NCBI GenBank assembly: GCA_002840755.1 | Contig: PHBZ01000023.1 | Coordinates: forward strand, 40,850 to 104,849 | Length of the DNA: 64,000 bases | DNA from: Chloroflexi bacterium HGW-Chloroflexi-10 | GTDB lineage: Bacteria > Chloroflexota > Anaerolineae > Anaerolineales > Anaerolineaceae | Direction: 5' to 3' | Shown here: in pieces, positions 1 through 7,382 of the stretch | Layout of the letters: every line of letters begins with the position of its first letter | Position numbering within the stretch: the stretch's first letter is position 1 | The notes under the pieces: generated by a model | What the model was told of the DNA's origin: nothing | The model's database searches: none | Seen by the model: the letters and a program-made list of their open reading frames with translations, nothing else | Made by a program: the position numbers and the translations under genes

Positions 1-1
1 T

Positions 2-46
2 ACCCTGATCAAAAATTTGCCTGCCGCCATAGGGGAGGTTGAATGA
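2..46 (+). CDS. C-terminal tail of an upstream gene (partial)
   Basis: The second frame is open from the window edge and ends in TGA at 44-46, giving a tail that reads T-L-I-K-N-L-P-A-A-I-G-E-V-E. It overlaps the next start codon as ATGA, the coupling used repeatedly in this window, which is the main reason to prefer this frame. Frame 1 is also open to a TGA at 40-42, so the choice of frame is not certain. The product cannot be identified from 14 residues. Confidence 0.35.
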   Translation, partial: TLIKNLPAAIGEVE

Positions 47-375
47 GCGAGATTTTTGAAGAAATTGTTGGTCTGGATAAGATCATCCATGAACCTGCAC
101 GCCTGGCAATATTAACCGCGCTGTCCTCCTGTGTATCGGCCGATTTCACTTTTTTACAGCGACTTACCGGTCTGACTCAGGGGAATCTTTCTGGACACTT
201 ACTAAAACTGGAAGAAGCCGGACTGATTGCCGCAGACAAGCAGATCGTCAATAAACGTCCCAATACGACGATTAAGTTGACAACCAGGGGTAAAACCTCG
301 ATTGAAAATCACTGGGGTCAATTGGAACGATTACGAGCCAGCGCGAAACAATGGGATGGTGAAAGTGGCAAGTAA
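43..375 (+). CDS. Small winged-helix transcriptional regulator
   Basis: A 110-residue protein that is almost entirely one winged helix-turn-helix domain. It has a helix carrying H-E-P-A-R-L-A-I-L-T-A-L, a recognition-helix region around L-T-Q-G-N-L-S-G-H-L-L-K-L and a wing around residues 62-80. This arrangement matches the HTH_34/ArsR-like group of short regulators, often encoded next to a membrane protein they control. The upstream partial gene overlaps its start by ATGA and a GGGGAGG ribosome-binding site precedes the ATG, so the two are probably co-transcribed and translationally coupled. No effector domain or metal-binding cysteine cluster is visible. The target is unknown; the coupled upstream gene or its own operon is the likeliest. 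It converges on the next gene with only 3 bp between stop codons. Confidence 0.75.
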   Translation: MSEIFEEIVGLDKIIHEPARLAILTALSSCVSADFTFLQRLTGLTQGNLSGHLLKLEEAGLIAADKQIVNKRPNTTIKLTTRGKTSIENHWGQLERLRASAKQWDGESGK

Positions 376-378
376 TGC

Positions 379-903
379 TTAACGTTTCGTGGCACCCATG
401 ATGATACCCAGTACTAGTGACCAAGCCGCAGCAAGTCCGATTTGCAGGTCGGTAGGAAGCATAAATGTGATGGTATGCGCTGGAATCCAGAACCAGATCA
501 GGGTTTTCCAGGCTTTGGTGATCCCGGCAAAACCCTTTTGGCGCAGAATAAAATTATCTTCCAGGCGGTGAAAAGCCATCATTTGCGGACCGAAAAAGAT
601 ATTGGTAAAAACTGAGACAGCAAAAGCCCAGCCTAATCCACTACCCAGAAATAACGGAAGAAGGTGGTGATCAAGTAATGCCTGGGTAAACCCCTTCATT
701 CCCGCAAATCCATATTTGATCACAATTCCCAGAAGAGCCCAGGCTAGAATCTTTCCGATTAATTGAAGCCCGGTACAAGGGATAGCAAGTTTTTTCCTGT
801 AGATACTGAAGGAAATTATCTCTCCTAATGTGCCCAGGATCGCAAATTGAATTGCAGCTGATAGCAGCGGGTTTTGGGTAACCCATTGGATGTACGTTTG
901 CAT
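379..903 (-). CDS. Mpv17/PMP22-like integral membrane protein
   Basis: A 174-residue protein with about four hydrophobic segments (roughly residues 12-32, 45-65, 80-102 and 130-170). The N-terminus (Y-x3-V-T-Q-N-P-L-L at residues 4-13, then G-T-L-G-E-I-I-S), the central F-F-G-P-Q-M-M-A-F-H and a C-terminal W-F-W-I-P-A-H-T-I-T-F-M-L-P echo, in order, the conserved features of the eukaryotic Mpv17/PMP22 family, but the resemblance is remote. The function of bacterial members is not established; a small channel-like role has been suggested for the eukaryotic ones. An ATG with GGAGAG upstream supports the start. It lies 71 bp downstream of etfA on the same strand and may be read through from that operon. 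Confidence 0.5.
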   Translation of the reverse strand: MQTYIQWVTQNPLLSAAIQFAILGTLGEIISFSIYRKKLAIPCTGLQLIGKILAWALLGIVIKYGFAGMKGFTQALLDHHLLPLFLGSGLGWAFAVSVFTNIFFGPQMMAFHRLEDNFILRQKGFAGITKAWKTLIWFWIPAHTITFMLPTDLQIGLAAAWSLVLGIIMGATKR

Positions 904-974
904 TGGTTCTCTCCGGATACAATTTTGGGACGGGTTTATCTTATCAACCGCCGGGGAAAACTGTCAAGGTGGAC

Positions 975-2003
975 TCAGTTCTGTTCTTTCAATTGGCGGA
1001 TCCATTCCGGAACGATTTCGTATACATCTCCAAGAATTCCATAATGAGCGTGTTTGAAGATGGGGGCATCGCTATCTTTGTTGATAGCGATGATCAGTTT
1101 ACTGTTTGACATGCCAATGGTGTGTTGGATGGCGCCGGATACTCCGCAGGCGATATAGAGTTCAGGTGTAACGATTTTTCCGGTTTGGCCTACCTGCAAT
1201 TCGTACGGGACAAAACCAGAGTCCACCAGTGAACGGGTGGCTGCTACTGTACCTCCCATCAAACCAGCTAACTCTGCCAACATGTCCATCCCTCGCTGTA
1301 CACGCCAGGTTTCCATTGCTTTTACGTCCAAATTTGGAGGTGTGACGGCAGGGTTATTGACCAATCCGCGGCCGCCTGTAACGATTACCCTTGCCTGCTC
1401 CAAAGGAATAACAGAGGTGTCCTTCACCCGGTTGATGATTTTGGTAAGGACAGTATGGTTTTCAACAGGTAGGGTTTCGGATTTAATTGGAGAAGGTCCG
1501 ATACTGGTTTCCGGATGTGGAAAAGCATGGGTATTCAGGGTGATGAATGTCGGCTGCTGGCTGAGAGTGATGATCTCTAATACTTTACCCGCCAGAACTG
1601 GTTTTTTTAGCACGATGTTTTCCTTCTCGATGGCGATTTGTTGAATATTGGTGTATGCAGGCAGTTTAAGTTGTGCAGCACACTGCGCAATAATTTCGCG
1701 TGCCAGGTAAGAATCGGCAAGGATCACAATTTTTGGGCGCAAGGCGTGGTATGTTTGGGTGAGTACAGTAGCAAGCTGTTCAGCAGATGCATCTTGAGAG
1801 ACATCAAGCGTGAAAAGGGTTTTGTAGCCAAATTTACCTGCATCCACAGACAGATTAGAACCTGTTTTTCCCAATGCAAGTAAAACGATTTCACCAGAAA
1901 TTTTTTGGGCAAACGGTTTGGCGGCTGAAATTAACTGCCAGGGTAGAGTGCTGTACTCTGATTGTGTTGGAAGATGGACAATCGCAATGGTTGGCTGGTT
2001 CAT
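975..2003 (-). CDS. etfA: Electron transfer flavoprotein alpha subunit
   Basis: Alpha subunit of the soluble FAD-containing electron carrier that takes electrons from acyl-CoA dehydrogenases and passes them to a quinone reductase. The 342-residue length is typical. The C-terminal FAD-binding domain (about residues 205-335) shows V-T-G-G-R-G at 208-213, A-T-R-S-L-V-D at 255-261, V-G-Q-T-G-K at 271-276, the ETF-alpha signature L-Y-I-A-C-G-V-S-G-A-I-Q-H at 282-294 and I-N-K-D-S-D-A-P-I-F at 307-316. The start overlaps the etfB stop by ATGA and a GGAGGG site lies just upstream. It is the last core gene of an acyl-CoA dehydrogenase, membrane oxidoreductase, etfB, etfA operon. I see no sign of the extra features that would mark an electron-bifurcating ETF, but that call needs a tree. 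Confidence 0.95.
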   Translation of the reverse strand: MNQPTIAIVHLPTQSEYSTLPWQLISAAKPFAQKISGEIVLLALGKTGSNLSVDAGKFGYKTLFTLDVSQDASAEQLATVLTQTYHALRPKIVILADSYLAREIIAQCAAQLKLPAYTNIQQIAIEKENIVLKKPVLAGKVLEIITLSQQPTFITLNTHAFPHPETSIGPSPIKSETLPVENHTVLTKIINRVKDTSVIPLEQARVIVTGGRGLVNNPAVTPPNLDVKAMETWRVQRGMDMLAELAGLMGGTVAATRSLVDSGFVPYELQVGQTGKIVTPELYIACGVSGAIQHTIGMSNSKLIIAINKDSDAPIFKHAHYGILGDVYEIVPEWIRQLKEQN

Positions 2004-2764
2004 TTTCCCTCCGCTCTGATTTTTTGAATAATGTTGGAAACCTTTTCTTGGGTCGATTCACCAGTAATCATCTCAAATTGCAGTTTGCGGGGTGGTAACA
2101 TTTCGAATTCCGGAGGAAATTTTGTTGGCTGAAGATCGATGTTTAATTCATTCAGGGACAAAGTTGATATTATTGCTTTGGCTGCTTTACGGGTGCCCAT
2201 AAAAGAAGGGAAACGAGGCTCGCCAAAATCCTTGTTGATCGAAACAGCCGCGGGCAGGCTGGCGCTTTCGGTACTTTCCATTCCTTCGGCATGCCTTTCT
2301 ACAATAATCTGTTGCATATCAAGCTCCTTAATCGTTGAAACAAGGCTAAAATATGGCCATTTCAAGATTTGGGCTGTCAGTGCAGGGATCAAAGCGTTTT
2401 CAAAATCGCTTGATTGTTTGCCAAAAAAGAGTAGATCAACTGCGCCGATTTTTTGGATGGCGGCTGCCAGTACATGTGCAAATTGAAGACTGTCCAAGGA
2501 ATGCACTTCACAATCCACACGAATAGCCCGGTCACAACCCATGGCCAATGCCGGGCGTAAAGCTTCTTCGGCTTCAACCGGACCGGCAGTCAAAGCAATT
2601 ACTTCCGCACCGGTTAGATCCTTCTGTTGCAGGGCTGCTTCGATCGCAAATTCATCCCAGGGATTTAACATTTTTGTTGCGTCCACAATCTCTTGGCGAT
2701 TGATTGAAAGGTTGAATGGATTGGTAATATCCACCACCTGTTTAATTAATACAACCAGTTTCAT
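2000..2764 (-). CDS. etfB: Electron transfer flavoprotein beta subunit
   Basis: Beta subunit (254 residues) that binds AMP and forms the recognition interface with dehydrogenases. The N-terminal M-K-L-V-V-L-I-K-Q-V-V-D, the following N-P-W-D-E-F-A-I-E-A-A-L and the later A-L-T-A-G-P stretch are standard for the family. The start shares ATGA with the stop of the upstream membrane oxidoreductase, and an AGGAG site sits 9 bp before the ATG. Its own stop overlaps etfA by ATGA, so three genes are translationally coupled. The beta subunit contacts the dehydrogenases; the partner encoded nearest is the acyl-CoA dehydrogenase at 4764-5915, and the second one at 26189-27334 could use the same carrier. 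Confidence 0.95.
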   Translation of the reverse strand: MKLVVLIKQVVDITNPFNLSINRQEIVDATKMLNPWDEFAIEAALQQKDLTGAEVIALTAGPVEAEEALRPALAMGCDRAIRVDCEVHSLDSLQFAHVLAAAIQKIGAVDLLFFGKQSSDFENALIPALTAQILKWPYFSLVSTIKELDMQQIIVERHAEGMESTESASLPAAVSINKDFGEPRFPSFMGTRKAAKAIISTLSLNELNIDLQPTKFPPEFEMLPPRKLQFEMITGESTQEKVSNIIQKIRAEGK

Positions 2765-4755
2765 GTTTTTTCTCCTTGATACTGTTTTGAAATAACTTGT
2801 TCTGCGATGTCCCGAATTTTTATGGTGTTTCCGGATTGGGAAGCAGCGTCACTAAGCATGGTTTTGCAGAATGGACAGCCGGTAATAATTCCTTCAACCG
2901 GTGTTTCCAGTAATTGTTTCAGACGGGCAGCGTTGACAGCCTGGATACCGTGTTCTTCTTCTTTCCACATCTGTGCACCGCCGGCTCCGCAGCAAAAGGT
3001 GTTCTCAGCGCTATTGGAAGTTTGCAGTAAGGGAGTTCCGGCTGTTCGCAGTACGTCACGAGGCGTCTGGGTTATGTGTTGGAAACGAGCCAGATAACAG
3101 GGATCGTGATACCGGAAGGTTGGAGTATTTTGATCGTTGATTTCAGTGGTTGTTTGAATTTCAGCCAGGAACTGGCTGTGATGAATGACATCATAATGCC
3201 CGCCAAATGCCGGGTATTCGTATTTCAAAGCATACAAACAATGTGGGCATGTGGTGACAATTCGTTTGGGGCTAACTTCGTTGAGAATTTCTACATTGTT
3301 TTGCGCGAGATTAAAGAAAACGTCTTCTTTCCCGGCCCGCCTGGCGGAATCTCCGGTGCAATTTTCTAATTGTCCTAGAACTGCATAAGAAATCCCGGAT
3401 TGGTTGAGAAGTTGAGCAAAAGCACGGGATGTTTGTTGAGCGCGTGTATCAAATGCACCGGCACAACCTACCCACCAGATTAATTCAGGATGGGTTATTT
3501 CTTCTATGGTAGGAACCGATAATCCTTCAGCCCAGCGCATACGTTCAGCAGCGGGAATTCCCCAAGGATTGGCCTGTCTTTCCAGGTTGCGGAAAAGAAG
3601 TTGGTAAGGTTTTGGGAAGTGGTTCTCCATCAATACCAAACCTCGCCGAATTTGCAGAATATCACGCATTGGTTCCACGCCTACTGGGCAAATATCAACA
3701 CATGCTCCGCAGGCAGTGCAAGCCCAGACGGCTTCGTTAGGGATTGCAAATTCAAGAAGGGATTTTGTTTCTGCCGCACCGCTCCTGAACATTTCATTGA
3801 GTGCATACCGTTTATTGATTTCGTAGGCAGCCGGAGAAAGTGGTTTCCCGGTTTGGTATGGCGGGCAGACATCCTGGCAGCGGAAGCACATGATGCAGGC
3901 GTAAGCATCCATTATGGCAGAACGATCCAGCTCATTCATGTGGGTAGCCCCAAATAGTTCCAGGGTTTCATTCTCAAAATCGATGTCTTCCAATGCCGCT
4001 AAAGAACTGCGTTTTGGTTTGAGTAAATAATTCAAGGGTGCAAAGAAGATATGGATGTGTTTTGAAAATGGAAAGTAGGGTAGAAACACTAATAGAGAAA
4101 GCAAAGAAAGCCAACTGAAAAAATGCCATGCTGTAACAGCTTTGTTGGGGTTAGTCCAAAGAGCTGAAAGCCATGAGGCAACAGGCTGCCATATATCAAT
4201 TCCGCTTGATACCAGGAGGTAAGACTCTGCCAGCAAGCGCGAGCCCACATGGATAATTATTAAACTTGAAACAATCAGGGAATCTCGGGAAATACCACGG
4301 CGGGCAGTTGGCAGCAGCATAATTTCTGCGCGGGTGTCTAATCTGTTATCTTTTATTACAAAACGACGGATAACAAAGAACAGTACACATGCCAGAATCA
4401 AGGTACTGATAAGATCCGCCCCAAATCGGACGAGATTGCCTGCCAGACCTTTTATGTGGATTTGTGGGAAAAAGCGATTTAAAAAATCAAGCAGGTTGAC
4501 CAGCAGGTAAAACAAAAATCCCCAAACTATAAAGGCATGAAACAGGTTTGCCCAAAAGCGCACCCGCCAGGTTGTCCGCAAAGCCAATACCTTGTCGATT
4601 AATTCCATGGGCAGTCGTTTCCAGATTTGATCGGTGTGCAAACTGCTCTGTCCGATAACTATGGAGTGCCGTATACGATTAATGGCATATAATGCTGCAG
4701 CTACACTGACCAGTATAGCAGCCAGCAAGACAAGTTTTTCCGGAAGTGAAAACAT
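2761..4755 (-). CDS. Membrane FeS ETF:(mena)quinone oxidoreductase (EMO-like)
   Basis: A 664-residue fusion. The N-terminal 230 residues hold about five membrane helices (near 8-26, 65-90, 112-132, 158-180, 205-228) resembling a NarI-type cytochrome b module, with histidines H73, H169 and H211 as possible haem ligands. Two ferredoxin-type [4Fe-4S] motifs follow (C287, C290, C293, C297 and C346, C349, C352, C356), then two CCG domains of the heterodisulfide-reductase type. The second is complete (C553, C588-C589-G, C627-x2-C630). The first has C431, a single C466 followed by T-G, and C503-x2-C506. This architecture matches the DUF224/EMO proteins that carry electrons from ETF to menaquinone. 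It sits directly between an acyl-CoA dehydrogenase and etfBA, which fits that role. Its AGGAG ribosome-binding site overlaps the TAG stop of the dehydrogenase gene. Confidence 0.88.
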   Translation of the reverse strand: MFSLPEKLVLLAAILVSVAAALYAINRIRHSIVIGQSSLHTDQIWKRLPMELIDKVLALRTTWRVRFWANLFHAFIVWGFLFYLLVNLLDFLNRFFPQIHIKGLAGNLVRFGADLISTLILACVLFFVIRRFVIKDNRLDTRAEIMLLPTARRGISRDSLIVSSLIIIHVGSRLLAESYLLVSSGIDIWQPVASWLSALWTNPNKAVTAWHFFSWLSLLSLLVFLPYFPFSKHIHIFFAPLNYLLKPKRSSLAALEDIDFENETLELFGATHMNELDRSAIMDAYACIMCFRCQDVCPPYQTGKPLSPAAYEINKRYALNEMFRSGAAETKSLLEFAIPNEAVWACTACGACVDICPVGVEPMRDILQIRRGLVLMENHFPKPYQLLFRNLERQANPWGIPAAERMRWAEGLSVPTIEEITHPELIWWVGCAGAFDTRAQQTSRAFAQLLNQSGISYAVLGQLENCTGDSARRAGKEDVFFNLAQNNVEILNEVSPKRIVTTCPHCLYALKYEYPAFGGHYDVIHHSQFLAEIQTTTEINDQNTPTFRYHDPCYLARFQHITQTPRDVLRTAGTPLLQTSNSAENTFCCGAGGAQMWKEEEHGIQAVNAARLKQLLETPVEGIITGCPFCKTMLSDAASQSGNTIKIRDIAEQVISKQYQGEKT

Positions 4756-4763
4756 GTCTGCTC

Positions 4764-5915
4764 CTACTTGGTTTTGAGTCCCAGATGGGTTGCGATCAAC
4801 ATTTTTTGCATTTCCGTAGTACCGGAATAGAGTTTAGCGCCGATGGCATCGCGGAGATTTCGCTCGATTTCGTAGTCGATTGTATAACCATAACCACCAA
4901 ATATCTGAATTGCATCTAAGAAAGTTTGTACTGCACTTTCACTGATCCATAGTTTTGCAATTGAAGAAGGCATGCCTGGATCTGCATGCTCAAATGACCA
5001 TGCGGCTTTGTAAAGAAGCATGCGTGCCGCTTCCAGACGTACTTGCATCTCTACGATTTTGCTGCTGATCGTTTGATAGGCGGCTAATTGTTTTCCAAAT
5101 TGCTGGCGCTGATTGGCATAAGCAATACACTCTTCCATTTGACGCTGCATGGTGCCAATAAATGGCGCCAGAATCAGTGCACGTTCCCACATCATAATCC
5201 TAGAAAAAATCTGGTAACCGAGATTGGCTTTACCAATGCGGTTCTCCAGCGGAATACGGCAATTTTCCAGGATGACATCGGCCATATGGGAGGTACGGGT
5301 GCCCATTTTAGATGTTTTAGTCTCTACACTCAGGCCGGGAGTACCTTTTTCAATGACAAAACAATTGATAGCTGCGAACCCATGCTTTTTACTGCCAGTG
5401 GCAAAAACGATGAAGAGATCGGCTGATGGGGCATTGGTAACGAACGTTTTGCGTCCATTCAGGATGGCAAAGTCTCCATCAATCGTTACGTTAGTGCTCA
5501 TGGACATCGCGTCGGAGCCGGATTCAGGTTCGCTGATAGCATGTGCACCGACCCATTCACCAGAACTTAGTTTTGGCAGATATTTTTGTTTTTGGTCTTC
5601 ATTTCCATACAATAGAATGGGGGTTTCCACTGCCCAGAGATGTGCGCCCATGGATAGAAAAATCCCGTTCTCTTTGCAACCATACCCAAAACCCTCCAGT
5701 GTGTAAGCACAGGTAATTGGGTCCAGGCCTAGGCCACCATATTCCTCGGGAATATGCAGCCCTAGTAGACCCATCTGGCCACAAGCACGCCATTTTTCCA
5801 ATGAAAAAATGGCGGACTGATCTTCTTCTATTAGGTTTCTGTTCATTTTGGCCCGCGCAAAATCGCCGGCTTGTTGGTACAGTTCTTTCTGATCTGGTGT
5901 CCAGGTAAAATCCAT
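4764..5915 (-). CDS. Acyl-CoA dehydrogenase
   Basis: A 383-residue FAD-dependent dehydrogenase of the acyl-CoA dehydrogenase fold: N-terminal helical domain, a middle beta domain with A-I-S-E-P-E-S-G-S-D at 126-135, and a C-terminal helical domain with R-Q-Q-F-G and F-G-G-Y-G-Y. E244 in M-M-W-E-R occupies the isovaleryl-CoA-dehydrogenase-type catalytic position, while the residue after G-Y-G-Y is not the usual glutamate of straight-chain enzymes. This suggests a branched-chain or other unusual acyl substrate. It is visibly a paralogue of the enzyme at 26189-27334 (same M-D-F-x-W start, same catalytic position 244). It heads the operon that continues with the membrane oxidoreductase and etfBA, with a TetR gene upstream. 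It could act in acyl-CoA breakdown or on a carrier-protein-bound acyl group. Confidence 0.9.
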   Translation of the reverse strand: MDFTWTPDQKELYQQAGDFARAKMNRNLIEEDQSAIFSLEKWRACGQMGLLGLHIPEEYGGLGLDPITCAYTLEGFGYGCKENGIFLSMGAHLWAVETPILLYGNEDQKQKYLPKLSSGEWVGAHAISEPESGSDAMSMSTNVTIDGDFAILNGRKTFVTNAPSADLFIVFATGSKKHGFAAINCFVIEKGTPGLSVETKTSKMGTRTSHMADVILENCRIPLENRIGKANLGYQIFSRIMMWERALILAPFIGTMQRQMEECIAYANQRQQFGKQLAAYQTISSKIVEMQVRLEAARMLLYKAAWSFEHADPGMPSSIAKLWISESAVQTFLDAIQIFGGYGYTIDYEIERNLRDAIGAKLYSGTTEMQKMLIATHLGLKTK

Positions 5916-5990
5916 AGTAGTCCCTTCTATAAACCAACAAAATTATAGAGATGAAAAGAGTTAAATTGAAATAAAAAAAATATTGCAAAA

Positions 5991-6037
5991 AAAGCTACAT
6001 AGATTATATACATTATCCATCATCAAAGTAAAGCTAC
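5991..6037 (-). promoter_or_regulatory. Promoter of the acyl-CoA dehydrogenase/ETF operon with flanking direct repeats
   Basis: On the minus strand a TATAAT hexamer (plus-strand 6003-6008) lies 18 bp downstream of TTTACT (6027-6032), which is a plausible sigma-70-type pair. The octamer AAAGCTAC occurs at 5991-5998 and again at 6030-6037, bracketing the hexamers. A TetR gene lies immediately upstream, so these repeats are candidates for its operator, although TetR sites are usually inverted rather than direct repeats. Confidence 0.4.
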
Positions 6038-6077
6038 TGTATGAAAGATGAAAAATGTCATTTATAAATTGATTAAT

Positions 6078-6683
6078 TTATTTTGTCAGATATTGAACAA
6101 ATTGCCTCATAGTTTTTTCTGACAGGCGATCAAATTCCTGAGTATCCTGTGCAAACTTGGTTAGTCTTAGTGTGGACAGCCCATGTAATAAAACAATCAA
6201 ATTAAAAGCGGTTTCCATAGGAGTTGAACCAATCGGTAAATAAATCTCTTTCCGTTTGATACCTGTTTCAATCTCCTTAACCAGATTGGTAAAACTGGCG
6301 AGTTGGACGAATTCCTTGAGTGGGTTTGGACTCTTTGTGGTTTGATTGAACATTAAAAAATAATGGTTAGGGTACTCATTTACAAATTTTAACCAGGCTA
6401 CCGCTGATTGATAAATTGATTCACCAGATGCTGATGCCAGTTTTGTTTGCGTTATTGTAAGTGTATCAAGAATTTCCCAACCCTCTTTACTTATTTCTTC
6501 AAGGATTTCCTCCTTGTTCTTGAAATATTTATAAGTCGCTGAGGGTGAATAATCTGCTTTTTCAGCCAGAGAACGCATTGAAAAATTATCTAACCCTTGT
6601 TGGGTGATAATCTCCCGGGCTGTCGTGATCAGTAAATCCCGGTTACGGGCATAACGCCTTTGAGCAGGTGTTTTATCTGTCAC
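6078..6683 (-). CDS. TetR family transcriptional regulator
   Basis: A 201-residue one-component repressor. The N-terminal DNA-binding domain (about residues 12-58) shows the typical T-A-R-E-I-I-T-Q-Q-G-L-D-N-F-S-M-R-S pattern followed by the Y-S-P-S-A-T-Y-K-Y-F-K-N-K-E recognition helix. The C-terminal ligand-binding domain is not diagnostic. The start is GTG; an ATG two bases away is out of frame. The gene is the first upstream of the acyl-CoA dehydrogenase/ETF operon and same-stranded with a 162-bp gap holding a promoter, so it probably controls that operon in response to an acyl-CoA or similar ligand. A run of C8A10 sits in its own upstream region. Confidence 0.85.
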   Translation of the reverse strand: MTDKTPAQRRYARNRDLLITTAREIITQQGLDNFSMRSLAEKADYSPSATYKYFKNKEEILEEISKEGWEILDTLTITQTKLASASGESIYQSAVAWLKFVNEYPNHYFLMFNQTTKSPNPLKEFVQLASFTNLVKEIETGIKRKEIYLPIGSTPMETAFNLIVLLHGLSTLRLTKFAQDTQEFDRLSEKTMRQFVQYLTK

Positions 6684-6709
6684 ATTAATTGTCTCTTGTT
6701 GATATTTAA

Positions 6710-6727
6710 TTTTTTTTTTGGGGGGGG
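6710..6727. repeat. Homopolymer T10-G8 (C8-A10 on the coding strand) upstream of tetR
   Basis: Ten T followed by eight G on the plus strand. On the minus strand this reads C8A10 and lies about 27-44 bp before the GTG of the TetR gene, where a promoter or leader would sit. Such tracts are prone to slippage, so the length may vary between cells or be a sequencing uncertainty. Confidence 0.8.
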
Positions 6728-6765
6728 TCCAGTCGATTCTATAGTCTGTTGTCGAAAAAAGTTGA

Positions 6766-7371
6766 TTATTCTTTAACTAAAAAGGATGGCTGCCCGGCAA
6801 ATTCCTGGTTTTCGGCTTGAATCAGTCTGACAGCTGTCTCCAGATTTTTGGTGCGTAGAAAGGAGATTTTTTGTAATGCTAGACGATGTTGTGTGAATTG
6901 TTTGTTACCTCTTCCGGTTTGAACAAGAATTTTATGGCTCACACCAGCATTTTGAGCAGCCATTAAATCTGAAAATGCATCTCCTACCAACCAGGATTGA
7001 GACAGGTCTACCTGATACTCTTGTTGGGCTTGTAATATCATTCCGGGTTGGGGTTTGCGGCAATTACAATTCTCTTGTGGCGCATGCGGACAAATAAAAA
7101 CGCGGTCGACCCGGCCGTTGTTTTTCCGGATAATTTCGATCAAATGCTGATTGATATGGGCGACCATTTCGTAAGAAACCAATCCGCGGCCTATCGCAGA
7201 CTGATTGGTGACCAAGAATATGTAGGTGTCCAACTCGGCCAATTTAGCCAGGGCTTCTAAAGCCAGAGGGTAAATTTTTACATCTGCCCAGGAGCGGATA
7301 TATTGTTCACGGTTATGGACAATTACACCATCCCGATCCAGAAAAACTGCTTTAGAAAATTTTGGGGGCAC
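6766..7371 (-). CDS. gmhB: D-glycero-D-manno-heptose-1,7-bisphosphate 7-phosphatase
   Basis: HAD-superfamily phosphatase of 201 residues. The nucleophile motif F-L-D-R-D-G-V (D12, D14), the T-N-Q-S motif near 55, the K-P region after residue 106 and V-G-D-A-F-S-D at 129-135 are all present. The zinc-binding loop C94-P-H96 ... C102-N-C104-R-K-P is diagnostic of GmhB and histidinol-phosphate phosphatase relatives, and the company of SIS-type isomerase and HddA genes at 57-59 kb favours GmhB. It removes the 7-phosphate from heptose 1,7-bisphosphate ahead of nucleotide activation. The start is GTG with AAGGA overlapping the stop region of the previous gene. It lies about 50 kb from the other heptose genes. 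Histidinol phosphatase is the alternative. Confidence 0.82.
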   Translation of the reverse strand: MPPKFSKAVFLDRDGVIVHNREQYIRSWADVKIYPLALEALAKLAELDTYIFLVTNQSAIGRGLVSYEMVAHINQHLIEIIRKNNGRVDRVFICPHAPQENCNCRKPQPGMILQAQQEYQVDLSQSWLVGDAFSDLMAAQNAGVSHKILVQTGRGNKQFTQHRLALQKISFLRTKNLETAVRLIQAENQEFAGQPSFLVKE

Positions 7372-7382
7372 TGTTTCAGTCC

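Noticed and set aside
2000..2764. Electron-bifurcating ETF
   Set aside because: The operon contains no FixC/FixX-type partners and has a membrane EMO-like protein instead, which fits a simple electron carrier.
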